Translations under genes and position numbers: made by a program
From: an uncultured Clostridia bacterium
GTDB lineage: Bacteria > Bacillota > Clostridia > Oscillospirales > Acutalibacteraceae
Length of the DNA: 64,000 nucleotides
NCBI GenBank assembly: GCA_947572385.1
Contig: CANPBX010000009.1
Coordinates: forward strand, 1 to 64,000
Reading direction: 5' to 3'
Part shown: positions 27,903-36,419 of the stretch, piece after piece
Layout: each line of letters starts with the position of its first letter
Numbering within the stretch: position 1 is the stretch's first letter
The notes under the pieces: generated by a model
Databases searched by the model: none
Told to the model about the DNA's origin: nothing
What the model saw: only the letters and a program-made list of their open reading frames with translations

Positions 27903-30563
27903 CCCAGGCGCAAGCTCACTGCCGGCATCCTGGCCCATGTTGACGCCGGAAAAACCACCCTGTCCGAAGCCCTCCTCTACCGGGGCGGCGCCCTGCGCAC
28001 CCTCGGCCGCGTAGACCACGCCGACGCCTTCCTGGACCACGACCAGCTTGAGCGCGAACGGGGGATCACCATATTCCTCAAGCAGGCCGTCCTCACCCTC
28101 CCCGGCCTGGAGCTCACCCTTTTAGACACCCCGGGCCACGTGGACTTTGCCGCTGAGGCAGAGCGCACCCTTCAGGTCCTGGACTGCGCTATCCTCGTGG
28201 TCTCCGCCCCCGACGGCCCACAGGGCCACACCCTCACCCTCTGGCGGCTTTTGGAGCGCTGCGGCATCCCGGTATTCCTCTTTCTCAACAAGATGGACCA
28301 GCCTGTTGACCGGGACGGTCTGCTTGAGAAGCTCCGGCACAGCCTCTCCCCGGATATGCTGGACATGGACGGGTACGGCAGCGAGAGCTTCTGGGAGTCC
28401 GCGGCCCTTGGAGACGAGCGCGCCCTCTCCGAATATTTAGAGACCGGCGCCCTTGACCCTGCTACCCTTCGCCGCCTTATCTCACAGCGCAAATGCTTCC
28501 CCTGCTTCTTCGGCAGCGCCCTGAAGCTCCAGGGCGTAGACGGGCTTCTTGAGGGCCTTGAAAAGCTTGCCCCCCGCCCCCAGTGGGGCGAGGACTTTGC
28601 CGCCAGGGTCTATAAGATAACCCGGGACGACCGCGGCACACGCCTGACCCACGTGAAAATAACCGGCGGCTCGCTCCAGGTCAAAGCGAGCCTCAGCCTC
28701 CCCGGGGGCCAGGAGAAAGTGGACCAGATAAGGGTCTACTCCGGGGCGAAATTCACCGCTCCGGGCTCCGTAGAGGCCGGGACCGTCTGCGCCCTTGTGG
28801 GCCTTAGCTCCACCCTCCCGGGACAGGCCCTCGGTGCTGAGAGCTCCGGCCCGCCCCCGGCCCTGGAGCCCGCCATTGCCTACCGAATGCTCCTGCCTGA
28901 GGGCACTGAGGCCAACGCCGTGCTCCCCAAGCTCCGGGAGCTCGCCGAGGAGGACCCCCAGCTGCACCTTGAGTGGAACCAGTCTTTAGGCCAGATCACC
29001 GTGCGGCTGATGGGCAAAATTCAGGCCGAGATACTAAAGCGCGTCATTTCGGACCGCTTCGGTCTGGATGTTGAGTTCAGCCAGGGCAGCGTAGTCTATA
29101 AGGAGACCATAGCAAAGCCCGTGGAGGGCGTGGGGCATTTCGAGCCCCTGCGCCACTATGCCGAGGTACACCTGCTTTTGGAGCCCCTGCCTGCCGGCGC
29201 CGGCGTGGAGCTGGGCACCGTCTGCTCCGAAGACGACTTCGCGGGCAGCTGGCAGCGCCTTATCCTCACCCACCTGGCGGAAAAGGTCTACCGCGGGGTA
29301 CTCACCGGCTCGGCCCTCACTGACGTGCGCATTACCCTTGTCTCAGGCCGCGCCCACTTAAAGCACACCGAGGGCGGCGACTTCCGCCAGGCCACCTACC
29401 GTGCCGTGCGCCAGGGGCTCATGAAGGCCCGGTCGATCCTTTTGGAGCCCTGGTACTCCCTGCATATTGAGATACCCACCGAGAGCTTCGGACGCGCCCT
29501 GGGGGACATCCAGCGCATGGGAGGCGAGGCCGGCGCACCCCAGACGGTGGGCAATGATACCGTTATCGAGGCCAGCGTGCCTGTGGCGGCCTTTGGCGAC
29601 TATGCCAGCGAGCTTGCCGCCTATACCAAGGGGCATGGGCGCATATCCTGCGCCCTGTCCGGCTATAAGCCCTGCCCGAACCAGGAGGCCGTCGTGAGCT
29701 CCCTGGGCTACGACCCCGAGAAGGATCTGGATGACCCGCCGGGCTCGGTATTCTGCAGCCACGGGGCCAGCTTCCTTGTCCCCTGGGACCAGGTATCCAG
29801 CTATATGCACCTCCCCGCCCTGAAGCTCAATGAGGACGGCGTCCCTTTTGTGGAGGCTCCCGGAGGGCCCGGCCCCTCTCCCCGGGAGTCCCGCCCGCTG
29901 GCGCCACTTGAGGCCGATAAGGAGCTGCTTGCCATCTTCGAGCGCACCTACGGTCCCATCAGGCCCCGGGCCTTTGAGCCTGCCCCCCGCCCCAAGCGCC
30001 CTCCCTCCCCCCCTTCGGACGAGGGCCCGGGCCGGTATAGGCGTGTACAGCTCCCGCCTCAGGGCCCGGAGTATCTCCTTGTGGACGGCTATAATATGAT
30101 CTTCGCCTGGGACGAGCTGAACGCCCTTGCAAAGCTGGACCTCTCCTCTGCCCGCGCCGCCCTTGCGGACATCCTCTGCAACTATCAGGGCTTCAGGCAA
30201 AACCGAATCATTCTGGTCTTTGACGCCTACAAGGTCCCCGGGGGAGCCGGGTCAGTTGCCAAATACCATAACATCCATATTGTCTACACTAAAGAGGCCG
30301 AGACTGCCGACGCCTATATAGAAAAGGCCAGCTATCAGCTCACCAAGGAGCACCGCCGCGTCCTGGTTGCCAGCGCCGATTTTGCCGAGCAGCTGATTAT
30401 CCTCGGGCATGGCGCACTGCGCATGTCCGCCCAGGAGCTCCGACTGGAGGTGGAGCAGGCCAACGGTGAAATCAGGGATATCCTGGAGCGTCAGGCCCTT
30501 CTCCCAAAGGGCAGCGGAGGTATGCGCGAGGCCTTCCGCAGGGCGATAGAGGACAAACATTAA
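27903..30563 (+). CDS. EF-G/TetM-like GTPase fused to a YacP/Rae1 NYN nuclease; start codon missing
   Basis: An 886-codon frame. The N-terminus is a translational GTPase related to TetM/EF-G: AHVDAGKTTL (H12-T19), RERGITIF, DTPGH (75-79), NKMD (129), then domains II-V ending in the SVFCSHGASFLVPWDQV segment typical of Clostridial TetM relatives. A Pro-rich linker (about 650-723) leads to a YacP/Rae1-type NYN domain (724-865) with acidic residues in LLVDGYNMIF, ILVFDAYKVP, ADAYIE and VASADFAEQ. Bacillus Rae1 cuts mRNA in the ribosomal A site. AGGAG at 27891 is followed, after 7 bases, by CCC where ATG is expected; no ATG, GTG or TTG lies before the P-loop. Confidence 0.8.
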   Translation, partial: PRRKLTAGILAHVDAGKTTLSEALLYRGGALRTLGRVDHADAFLDHDQLERERGITIFLKQAVLTLPGLELTLLDTPGHVDFAAEAERTLQVLDCAILVVSAPDGPQGHTLTLWRLLERCGIPVFLFLNKMDQPVDRDGLLEKLRHSLSPDMLDMDGYGSESFWESAALGDERALSEYLETGALDPATLRRLISQRKCFPCFFGSALKLQGVDGLLEGLEKLAPRPQWGEDFAARVYKITRDDRGTRLTHVKITGGSLQVKASLSLPGGQEKVDQIRVYSGAKFTAPGSVEAGTVCALVGLSSTLPGQALGAESSGPPPALEPAIAYRMLLPEGTEANAVLPKLRELAEEDPQLHLEWNQSLGQITVRLMGKIQAEILKRVISDRFGLDVEFSQGSVVYKETIAKPVEGVGHFEPLRHYAEVHLLLEPLPAGAGVELGTVCSEDDFAGSWQRLILTHLAEKVYRGVLTGSALTDVRITLVSGRAHLKHTEGGDFRQATYRAVRQGLMKARSILLEPWYSLHIEIPTESFGRALGDIQRMGGEAGAPQTVGNDTVIEASVPVAAFGDYASELAAYTKGHGRISCALSGYKPCPNQEAVVSSLGYDPEKDLDDPPGSVFCSHGASFLVPWDQVSSYMHLPALKLNEDGVPFVEAPGGPGPSPRESRPLAPLEADKELLAIFERTYGPIRPRAFEPAPRPKRPPSPPSDEGPGRYRRVQLPPQGPEYLLVDGYNMIFAWDELNALAKLDLSSARAALADILCNYQGFRQNRIILVFDAYKVPGGAGSVAKYHNIHIVYTKEAETADAYIEKASYQLTKEHRRVLVASADFAEQLIILGHGALRMSAQELRLEVEQANGEIRDILERQALLPKGSGGMREAFRRAIEDKH

Positions 30564-30596
30564 GCGGGCCGGTCCTTCGGGACTGCCCGCTTTTTC
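30563..30596 (+). terminator. terminator after the GTPase-nuclease gene
   Basis: Stem GCGGGC..GTCC-TTCG-GGAC..GCCCGC (30564-30590) with a stable TTCG loop and a following TTTTT. It lies between convergent genes. Confidence 0.85.
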
Positions 30597-30603
30597 AATA
30601 CTT

Positions 30604-31431
30604 TTATTTAGTCTCTCCGGGGCGCCTCTGCCTGACCGCCTCATACATCAGCACAGTCCCGGCACAGGCCACATTAAAGGAGCTTGCCGACCCGCCCTCT
30701 GCCATGGGTATGGTGCAGAGCACGTCACAGCCCTGCTTGAAGCTATAGCTCAGCCCCTCCGTCTCATTCCCAAGCATAAGCATCACCGGCCCGGTCAAGT
30801 CCTCGCCCCAGACCGGCCTCTGTTTGTGTGCCGTGGTGCCCACCGTCCGGAAACCCGGGTACCTCTCCCGAAGGGCCCCGATATACTCCATGACCTCCTT
30901 CAGCTCCAGCTGTACTGCTTGCACCCGGAAGAAGGAGCCCATGCTGGCTGTCACCACCTCAGGGTCGTACAAATCGACCCCATGCCCGGTGAGTATGAGC
31001 CCGTCCGCCCCCAGCCCATCGCAGGAGCGCAGAAGGGTCCCAAGGTTCCCTCGGTTGGACGGCCTGTCGAACAGCACCAGCAGCGGGTCCTCCGGAAGCC
31101 TCAGCTCCCCGGCCCCGCCCCTGCGCATATCCACCACCGCCATAAGCTCCGAGGTGTCCTCCTTGCCGCTGAGCTCCTCCATAAGCTCCCCGCTCAGCCG
31201 CAGGTTTTCCTCTGTCCTGACATCCCTGAGCATATCAAGGGCCCAGCGGGACAGCTCCCTGTCCCGGGGGTATATAAAGGCGCTTACCTCCCAGCCGTTC
31301 ATTACGGCCTGGTTTATATTCCTCACGCCCTCCACCAGGAACTGCCCGTACCTGTGGCGCTTGTTCCTGTTGCCCTTTAGCACCTGCAATTTTTGAAACG
31401 CCGCGTCCCGGCTGTAAATATCCCTTATCAT
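30604..31431 (-). CDS. SPOUT (TrmH-type) RNA methyltransferase
   Basis: A 275-residue SpoU/TrmH-family methyltransferase that would methylate a ribose 2'-OH or base of tRNA or rRNA using AdoMet. The N-terminal substrate-binding domain contains GQFLVEGVRNINQAV; the knotted catalytic domain has FDRPSNRGNLGTLLRSCDGL, LMLGNETEGLS and IPMAEGGSASSFNVACAGTV (motifs 1-3). The target cannot be told from sequence. It overlaps the upstream dehydrogenase gene by four bases (ATGA), so translation is coupled. Confidence 0.9.
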   Translation of the reverse strand: MIRDIYSRDAAFQKLQVLKGNRNKRHRYGQFLVEGVRNINQAVMNGWEVSAFIYPRDRELSRWALDMLRDVRTEENLRLSGELMEELSGKEDTSELMAVVDMRRGGAGELRLPEDPLLVLFDRPSNRGNLGTLLRSCDGLGADGLILTGHGVDLYDPEVVTASMGSFFRVQAVQLELKEVMEYIGALRERYPGFRTVGTTAHKQRPVWGEDLTGPVMLMLGNETEGLSYSFKQGCDVLCTIPMAEGGSASSFNVACAGTVLMYEAVRQRRPGETK

Positions 31432-32453
31432 TTCTGCACGTCTATAAGCACCTTCATGGTGGACTCTCTGTTCTCGTCTATGTACTTATATGCCTCCAGG
31501 TACTCCCTGAATGGGAACCGCTTTGAGAGCAGCGGCATAAGCTTCACCCTGCCCTTTGCAGCCAGCTCTATGGCCTTCTCATAGTCCTCGCCCCTGTACA
31601 TCATAGAGGTATTCAGATCCAGCTCATGGTCGTTGAGCACCGCCAGATCTATATTTGCCATCTTCGCAAAGACCGCCACCAGGATTATCGCGCTCCCCTT
31701 ACGGGCGTGCTTTATGGCCTGCCCCATGGTGATGTCATTCCCGGCGCAGTCATAGATGATATCGGCCTTGTCCGGCCCGAAGAACTCCACAAAGGCCTCC
31801 TCAAAGTCCCTCTCCCTGGTATTCACCACTATATCGGCTCCGCACTCCCTGGCCTTCTCAAGGCGCAGACCGCTCACGTCCGTGACCATCACCCGGCCAG
31901 CGCCCATGCCCTTCGCCGCCTGGGCTACCAGTATGCCGATCGGCCCGGCACCCAGCACACAGATATCCTTGCCTGCCACGTCCCCCGCCCGGCGCACCGC
32001 ATGCACAGCCACAGCCAGGGGCTCTATCATCGCACCCTCCTCAAGGCTCATCTCCTCGGGCAGGGGGGTCACCTTCTTTGCGTCCACGGCGAAGAACTCC
32101 GAGGCGACGCCAGTGGTCTGGAAGCCCATGACCTTCAGGCTCTCACACAGATTATACTTGCCGTTGCGGCAGGGCCAGCACTCCCCGCAGACCACCTGTG
32201 GCTGTATAGTCACCTTCTGGCCTATCTTCAAGCCCTCAACGCCCTCCCCCAGCTTCTCTATAACTCCGGACACCTCATGCCCCTGGGTCACCGGGTAGCT
32301 TGTAAAGGGGTGCTCCCCATGGTAAACATGTATGTCGGAGCCGCACACGCCTATCTCCATTATCTTTATCAATACCTGCCCCGGGCCCGCCTCAGGCATG
32401 GGCACCTCATGGAACTCTATCTTGCCGGGCCCAGTCATAACCTGCTGTAGCAT
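31428..32453 (-). CDS. zinc-dependent medium-chain alcohol/polyol dehydrogenase
   Basis: A 341-residue MDR-family NAD(P)-dependent dehydrogenase, closest in look to sorbitol/xylitol dehydrogenases. Catalytic zinc ligands lie in GVCGSDIHVYHG and GHEVSGVIEKLGEG, structural zinc cysteines in CGECWPCRNGKYNLC, and the cofactor fold has VLGAGPIGILVAQAA. The aspartate after the second strand (VTDVSGLRL) favours NAD over NADP. It sits between carD and the methyltransferase gene. The substrate is not certain. Confidence 0.9.
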   Translation of the reverse strand: MLQQVMTGPGKIEFHEVPMPEAGPGQVLIKIMEIGVCGSDIHVYHGEHPFTSYPVTQGHEVSGVIEKLGEGVEGLKIGQKVTIQPQVVCGECWPCRNGKYNLCESLKVMGFQTTGVASEFFAVDAKKVTPLPEEMSLEEGAMIEPLAVAVHAVRRAGDVAGKDICVLGAGPIGILVAQAAKGMGAGRVMVTDVSGLRLEKARECGADIVVNTRERDFEEAFVEFFGPDKADIIYDCAGNDITMGQAIKHARKGSAIILVAVFAKMANIDLAVLNDHELDLNTSMMYRGEDYEKAIELAAKGRVKLMPLLSKRFPFREYLEAYKYIDENRESTMKVLIDVQK

Positions 32454-32466
32454 AAATTATTCTCCC

Positions 32467-32985
32467 TTAGCTTGCTTTTAAATTTTCTATCTGCGCTCCC
32501 ACGTACTCCCGCACCTGCTCCCTGGAGATCTCCAGCGCCGCGGAGAGCTCTCCGAACAGTAGCTCCTCCGCCTGCTTCAGATACCTCTCGTCCACGCTTC
32601 CAAACTTCCGCTTCTGGCTCAAAAGCGTCCGCTTTTTCGCGTGTATAGATATAGTCATCTCCATCCAGTCCCGGCAGTCATAGCTCTTTAACAGTGTGGT
32701 ATAGTGCTCGTTGAGCTCCCTGCTCACCCGGCTGTGGAACGCCGGGCAGTCCATAGTGGGGATAAGCTCGATCATCTGCCTGGCCTGATCCCTGGTGATG
32801 ATGGGCCGGATAAACACCTTGTCCTTGTCCGAGTCCACCGGCACAGAGATCACGCAGGCCTTATACAGCGGCTCCATCACATAGTACAGCCGCTCCTCCC
32901 CGTCCGGGCATGTCTGATTGATTATTTCACTCACCCTGCACACACCTGTGCTGCCATACGAAACCAGTTCTCCTACCTGATACAC
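32467..32985 (-). CDS. CarD family transcriptional regulator
   Basis: A 172-residue CarD/CdnL-type protein. The N-terminal Tudor-like RNA-polymerase-binding domain starts MYQVGELVSYGSTGVCRVSE and binds the RpoB beta1 lobe; the helical C-terminal part (RYLKQAEELLFGELSAALEI) contacts DNA near the -10. Such proteins stabilise open complexes at many promoters. The start is GTG 32985 behind GAGGGGGAG. An extended -10 promoter lies about 38 bases upstream. The dehydrogenase gene follows 13 bases downstream and may be co-transcribed. Confidence 0.88.
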   Translation of the reverse strand: MYQVGELVSYGSTGVCRVSEIINQTCPDGEERLYYVMEPLYKACVISVPVDSDKDKVFIRPIITRDQARQMIELIPTMDCPAFHSRVSRELNEHYTTLLKSYDCRDWMEMTISIHAKKRTLLSQKRKFGSVDERYLKQAEELLFGELSAALEISREQVREYVGAQIENLKAS

Positions 32986-33022
32986 GCTTACTCCCCCTCA
33001 TAATGTAATTTAATATAGTAAT

Positions 33023-33031
33023 ATTATAACA
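33023..33031 (-). promoter_or_regulatory. extended -10 promoter of carD
   Basis: Minus-strand TGT-TATAAT (33031-33023): a perfect -10 with TG extension; the -35 (TTACAT) is poor. This is the kind of promoter that CarD-type proteins can influence. Confidence 0.6.
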
Positions 33032-33130
33032 CATTTTTGAAGGAAATGTAAGCATAACAGGGGATAAAATTTTAAATTTTGAAGATTTTTTTCATATAGT
33101 CAACGCTGCCGGCGTTTACCATAATTCCTC

Positions 33131-33598
33131 CTACCATATGCCGTTTGTAAACCAGTCGGGCAGCAGGGCCGCGTGGCTGAGTATCAGCATGACCTTTATC
33201 ATCAGCCCGATTGCCGATATAACAATGCCGGCAACAGCCAGCCCCCGGTTCCTGTCACTGCGAAAGCCCACTATGGACGCGATAAACCCCAGGGGCAGCA
33301 GCAGGACGCTTGCAAAGAAATACCCCACCACCGACGACACAAAGCCCAGCACTGTAAACACATCCATCCAGCAGAATTCCCTCTGCCGCCGTATAAACTG
33401 CGGCGCCTGGGGAGGCGGCAGCATGACCCTGGGCGGCACCGCAGGCTGGTATGGCTGGTACGGCCTGTACTGGGGCGGCTGCGGCGGAGGCGTGGGTATA
33501 GGTGGAGCCTGCCTCGGCGGGGGCAGCGCCGCCCCGCACCTCTGGCATACTGCCGCACCCGGTACGTATTCAGATCCACAGTTAGGACAATTACTCAT
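33131..33598 (-). CDS. zinc-ribbon, proline-rich DUF4190-like membrane protein
   Basis: A 155-residue protein. A zinc ribbon opens it (CPNCGSEY and CQRCGAAL), then a Pro/Gln/Tyr-rich linker (residues 25-66), then two membrane helices around VFTVLGFVSSVVGYFFASVL and GLAVAGIVISAIGLMIKVML, the pattern of the DUF4190 family. The function is unknown; similar proteins are abundant in Clostridia. It stands alone between carD and a GNAT/MFS pair. The 100 bases between it and carD are AT-rich with only the carD promoter seen. Confidence 0.8.
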   Translation of the reverse strand: MSNCPNCGSEYVPGAAVCQRCGAALPPPRQAPPIPTPPPQPPQYRPYQPYQPAVPPRVMLPPPQAPQFIRRQREFCWMDVFTVLGFVSSVVGYFFASVLLLPLGFIASIVGFRSDRNRGLAVAGIVISAIGLMIKVMLILSHAALLPDWFTNGIW

Positions 33599-33621
33599 GT
33601 CTAAGCACCTCTCTTGAAAAA

Positions 33622-34047
33622 TTACGGCAGCTCCTTCATAAACACCGCCTCATCCTCCCTCTCGAACCCCGCCCCCTCGTACAGCCCCTGGGCCGGGAAA
33701 TTATCCCCGCCGGTGAGCACTGTCAGCTCGCTGACCCCAAAGCGCTCCGCCGCCATCCTCTCGGCGAACTCCAGCAGCTCCCGCCCAAGCCCGGCCCTGC
33801 GGTACTCCTCGTCCACAAACACCTCGGTCATCTCAGCCGCCGGACGCTCATAGCAGAAGGAGTATTTCACCTGCACGCACACGAACCCCGCAAGGGTACC
33901 CTCACAGTCGGCAACTATAACCAGCTCCCGTGAGTTCTCCCCAAGGGACCTGGCCATGTCCTCGACCGTTGTGCCGCTGGGCCCGTTAAAGCGCTGGTTC
34001 AGCCCAAAGAGCTGCCCTGCGTCCTCCGGCGCTGCCAGGCGTATCAT
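33622..34047 (-). CDS. GNAT family N-acetyltransferase
   Basis: A 141-residue GNAT protein with motif A in VFVDEEYRRAGLGRELLEFA and the C-terminal GDNFPAQGLYEGAGFERED. The start is ATG 34047, which overlaps the stop of the MFS transporter upstream (ATGA); a much longer frame exists but would run into the transporter gene. Overlap indicates translational coupling, suggesting the acetylated compound relates to the transported one, but neither is known. Confidence 0.85.
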   Translation of the reverse strand: MIRLAAPEDAGQLFGLNQRFNGPSGTTVEDMARSLGENSRELVIVADCEGTLAGFVCVQVKYSFCYERPAAEMTEVFVDEEYRRAGLGRELLEFAERMAAERFGVSELTVLTGGDNFPAQGLYEGAGFEREDEAVFMKELP

Positions 34048-35324
34048 GCCTTCGCCCTCCTCTGCCCCAAAAGCAGCACAAGGCCCACCAGGAACAGTAT
34101 CGCAAGGCTTATGACCCCTATGGAGTCCCGCCCGGTAAGCTGGGTAAAGAGCGCCACCAGCAGGGGGCCTATCACCGCGGCAAACTTTCCGAAGATATCG
34201 AAGAAGCCGAAGTATTCGTTGGAGCGCTCCGGGGGTATCAGCTTCCCGAAATGGGAGCGGGATATGGCCTGTATGCCCCCCTGCACCGTGCCCACCAGGA
34301 AGGCCATGCACCAGAACAGTATCAGGGAGAGGGTCAGCGCCCCCGGGTCCCCGGGGTTGTTCTCGATGTTGAAGCCCATATAAAAGCCCACCAGGCAGAT
34401 AAAGAAATATATGCCCACCGCCCCGCACAGGGCCTTCAGCGCGCCTATCCTCTCAGAGAGCCGCCCAAACATGATCGAGAATGGCACAGCCACTATCTGG
34501 GTCATCAGCAGCGCCAGTATCATGCTGATATTGTCCAGCCCAAGCTTTGAGCCGTATGAGGTCGATACGGATATGATCGTGCCCACGCCGTCGATATAGA
34601 AGAAATAGGCCAGGATAAACAGAAAGATATGCTTCTGCTTAATGATGTCCCTTGCGGTATGGGCCAGGTTCTGCAGGGTCGAGCGCACAAGGCCCTTCTT
34701 CGGCTCGATATAGTGGGTTTGATGTACGTTTGTAATAAACGGTATGCTGAACACCGCCCACCACAGGCTTGTGAGCACTATCACCAGCTTAAAGGCCAGC
34801 ATATTTTCCATGCCCATCAGGAAGAGTATCACAATGCTGATAACAAAGGGGATAGTGCTGCCGCCGATATAGCCCATGGCATAGCCCCAGGAGGACACCC
34901 GGTCCATGCGCTCGTTTGTGGTCACGTCGGTCAAAAACGAGTCGTAGAACAGGCAGGACCCTGAAAAGCCTATATGTGAGAGCACATACCCCACCAGGAG
35001 CATCCTGTACTCATCAAACAGCGCGCTTGTAAGCGTGAACAGCACGCCCATTACAAGGAATACCAAAAACAGCTTCTTCTTATGCCCCTTATGGTCCGCC
35101 AGCGCCCCCAATACCGGCGCCAGTATTGCCACCACAAAGGTGGAAATAGAAGTTCCATAGCTCCAGAGCACCAGGTTATCGGCCCCCGCCGCCTGGCAGA
35201 CCGAGCCAAAGTAGATCGGGAAGATGACCGCCAGTATGTTGGTGGCGTACACGGAATTGGCCCAGTCGTACATTATCCAGCTTTTTTCGGGCTTTGTAAA
35301 TTTCATCTTATTGGTTTTCGCCAT
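34044..35324 (-). CDS. MFS transporter, UMF1/Atg22-like
   Basis: A 426-residue transporter with about 12 membrane helices. It begins KPEKSWIMYDWANSVYATNI, the hallmark of the UMF1 (Atg22-like) branch of the major facilitator superfamily, and has the LADHKGHKKK loop 2-3 and GTVQGGIQAISRSHFGKLIP. Yeast Atg22 exports amino acids from the vacuole; bacterial substrates are unknown. The start is ATG 35324, 9 bases after GAAAGGAG. The gene forms an overlapping pair with the acetyltransferase downstream. Confidence 0.9.
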   Translation of the reverse strand: MAKTNKMKFTKPEKSWIMYDWANSVYATNILAVIFPIYFGSVCQAAGADNLVLWSYGTSISTFVVAILAPVLGALADHKGHKKKLFLVFLVMGVLFTLTSALFDEYRMLLVGYVLSHIGFSGSCLFYDSFLTDVTTNERMDRVSSWGYAMGYIGGSTIPFVISIVILFLMGMENMLAFKLVIVLTSLWWAVFSIPFITNVHQTHYIEPKKGLVRSTLQNLAHTARDIIKQKHIFLFILAYFFYIDGVGTIISVSTSYGSKLGLDNISMILALLMTQIVAVPFSIMFGRLSERIGALKALCGAVGIYFFICLVGFYMGFNIENNPGDPGALTLSLILFWCMAFLVGTVQGGIQAISRSHFGKLIPPERSNEYFGFFDIFGKFAAVIGPLLVALFTQLTGRDSIGVISLAILFLVGLVLLLGQRRAKA

Positions 35325-35462
35325 TGGGCAACACTCCTTTCTCCCTATATCATCCCATATTTTGGATAAAAACACAAGGGGTTTCTTAATATTTTTATAT
35401 TTCTATATAAAAAAGCACATAAAAGAGGAGAGGGCGCGGACGCGTCCCCTCCCAAAAGATAT

Positions 35463-36347
35463 CTAACTGTCCCAGCCCTTTCTGACCGGCACCCACAGCT
35501 CGCAGAAAACTCCCGGCTCTCCCTGTTCATAGTAGAGCTCGAAGTCCGGCTGGCCCGTCTGGGTATAGCCTGTCTGCGGGCAGAACTCCTTAAAAAATCT
35601 GTCCCAGGCCTCGCCTATGCACCCGCCGTCCGGGCCCTTGCACTTGAACACCGCATAGTCCGCGGACTCCGTCTCCCATATGTCGTATTCCCCGGCCTTA
35701 GTAAGCTCGCCAATGCGCCCGCTGTCCCGCACGCCGATGCCGTAGTAAAACTCCGTCTCACTCTTTTTTACAGGCCTGCACAGGCCGTAAAGGTCCCTCT
35801 TTCCCTCCGGGTGAAGTTCCCTCGCCGGCTCTATCATCCCCTTCTCCCTGCACTCGTCCCAAAACTCCGGGATACTGTGCCCCTGCGCGTCCATAAGGGT
35901 CTCGTTGTCGAAAGCGCGCTTCACCACAACAAACCTCATGCTCTCCCTGTGCTCGATCCTGTACTCCAGCATACTGCCGCCTCCTATGGTAATTTTTATC
36001 ATAAGAGGCTCGAAAAGCCGGAGCGTGGCCCCCGCGCCCTTTGCCTGCCTGGGAGTAGAGCCGTGGAATTTTGCAAAGGCTTTTGTGAAGCTCTCCGGAG
36101 ACTCATAGCCATACTTCAATGCCGCGTCCAGCACAGATATGCCGCCGTCCCGAAGCTCCTGCCCTGCAAGGCTCAGCCTTCTGCTACGGATATACTCGTT
36201 GGCCGTCATGCCTACTGTAAAGCTGAACACCCGGTGGAAGCTGTACCCCGACATGCCCACGGCCTTTGCCGCGTCCACATAGCCGATATCCTCCAGGATA
36301 TGCTCCTCCATAAAGTTTATAGCCTGCTGTAAAAACTCCGTCGCCAT
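35463..36347 (-). CDS. AraC family regulator with GyrI-like effector domain
   Basis: A 294-residue regulator. Residues 1-105 hold the two AraC helix-turn-helix motifs (DAAKAVGMSGYSFHRVFSFT; DAALKYGYESPESFTKAFAK). Residues about 130-290 are a GyrI-like/Rob-type small-molecule binding domain (RIEHRESMRFVVVKRAFDNE through FELYYEQGEPGVFCELWVPV). BmrR- and Rob-like members sense lipophilic drugs. The start ATG 36347 follows GGGGGCGGGAAG. No obvious target is adjacent apart from the MFS pair downstream, which runs in the same direction and could be controlled by it. Confidence 0.88.
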   Translation of the reverse strand: MATEFLQQAINFMEEHILEDIGYVDAAKAVGMSGYSFHRVFSFTVGMTANEYIRSRRLSLAGQELRDGGISVLDAALKYGYESPESFTKAFAKFHGSTPRQAKGAGATLRLFEPLMIKITIGGGSMLEYRIEHRESMRFVVVKRAFDNETLMDAQGHSIPEFWDECREKGMIEPARELHPEGKRDLYGLCRPVKKSETEFYYGIGVRDSGRIGELTKAGEYDIWETESADYAVFKCKGPDGGCIGEAWDRFFKEFCPQTGYTQTGQPDFELYYEQGEPGVFCELWVPVRKGWDS

Positions 36348-36419
36348 ACTTCCCGCCCCCTTATGTGAGCACATCATACCATATCCGGCAGGAAAAATCC
36401 TGGCGCGGCTTGCACAGGT

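Noticed and set aside
27903..30563. Calling the GTPase a tetracycline resistance protein
   Set aside because: It belongs to the TetM-like group but has a C-terminal nuclease and lacks the usual TetM ending; resistance is not supported by sequence alone.
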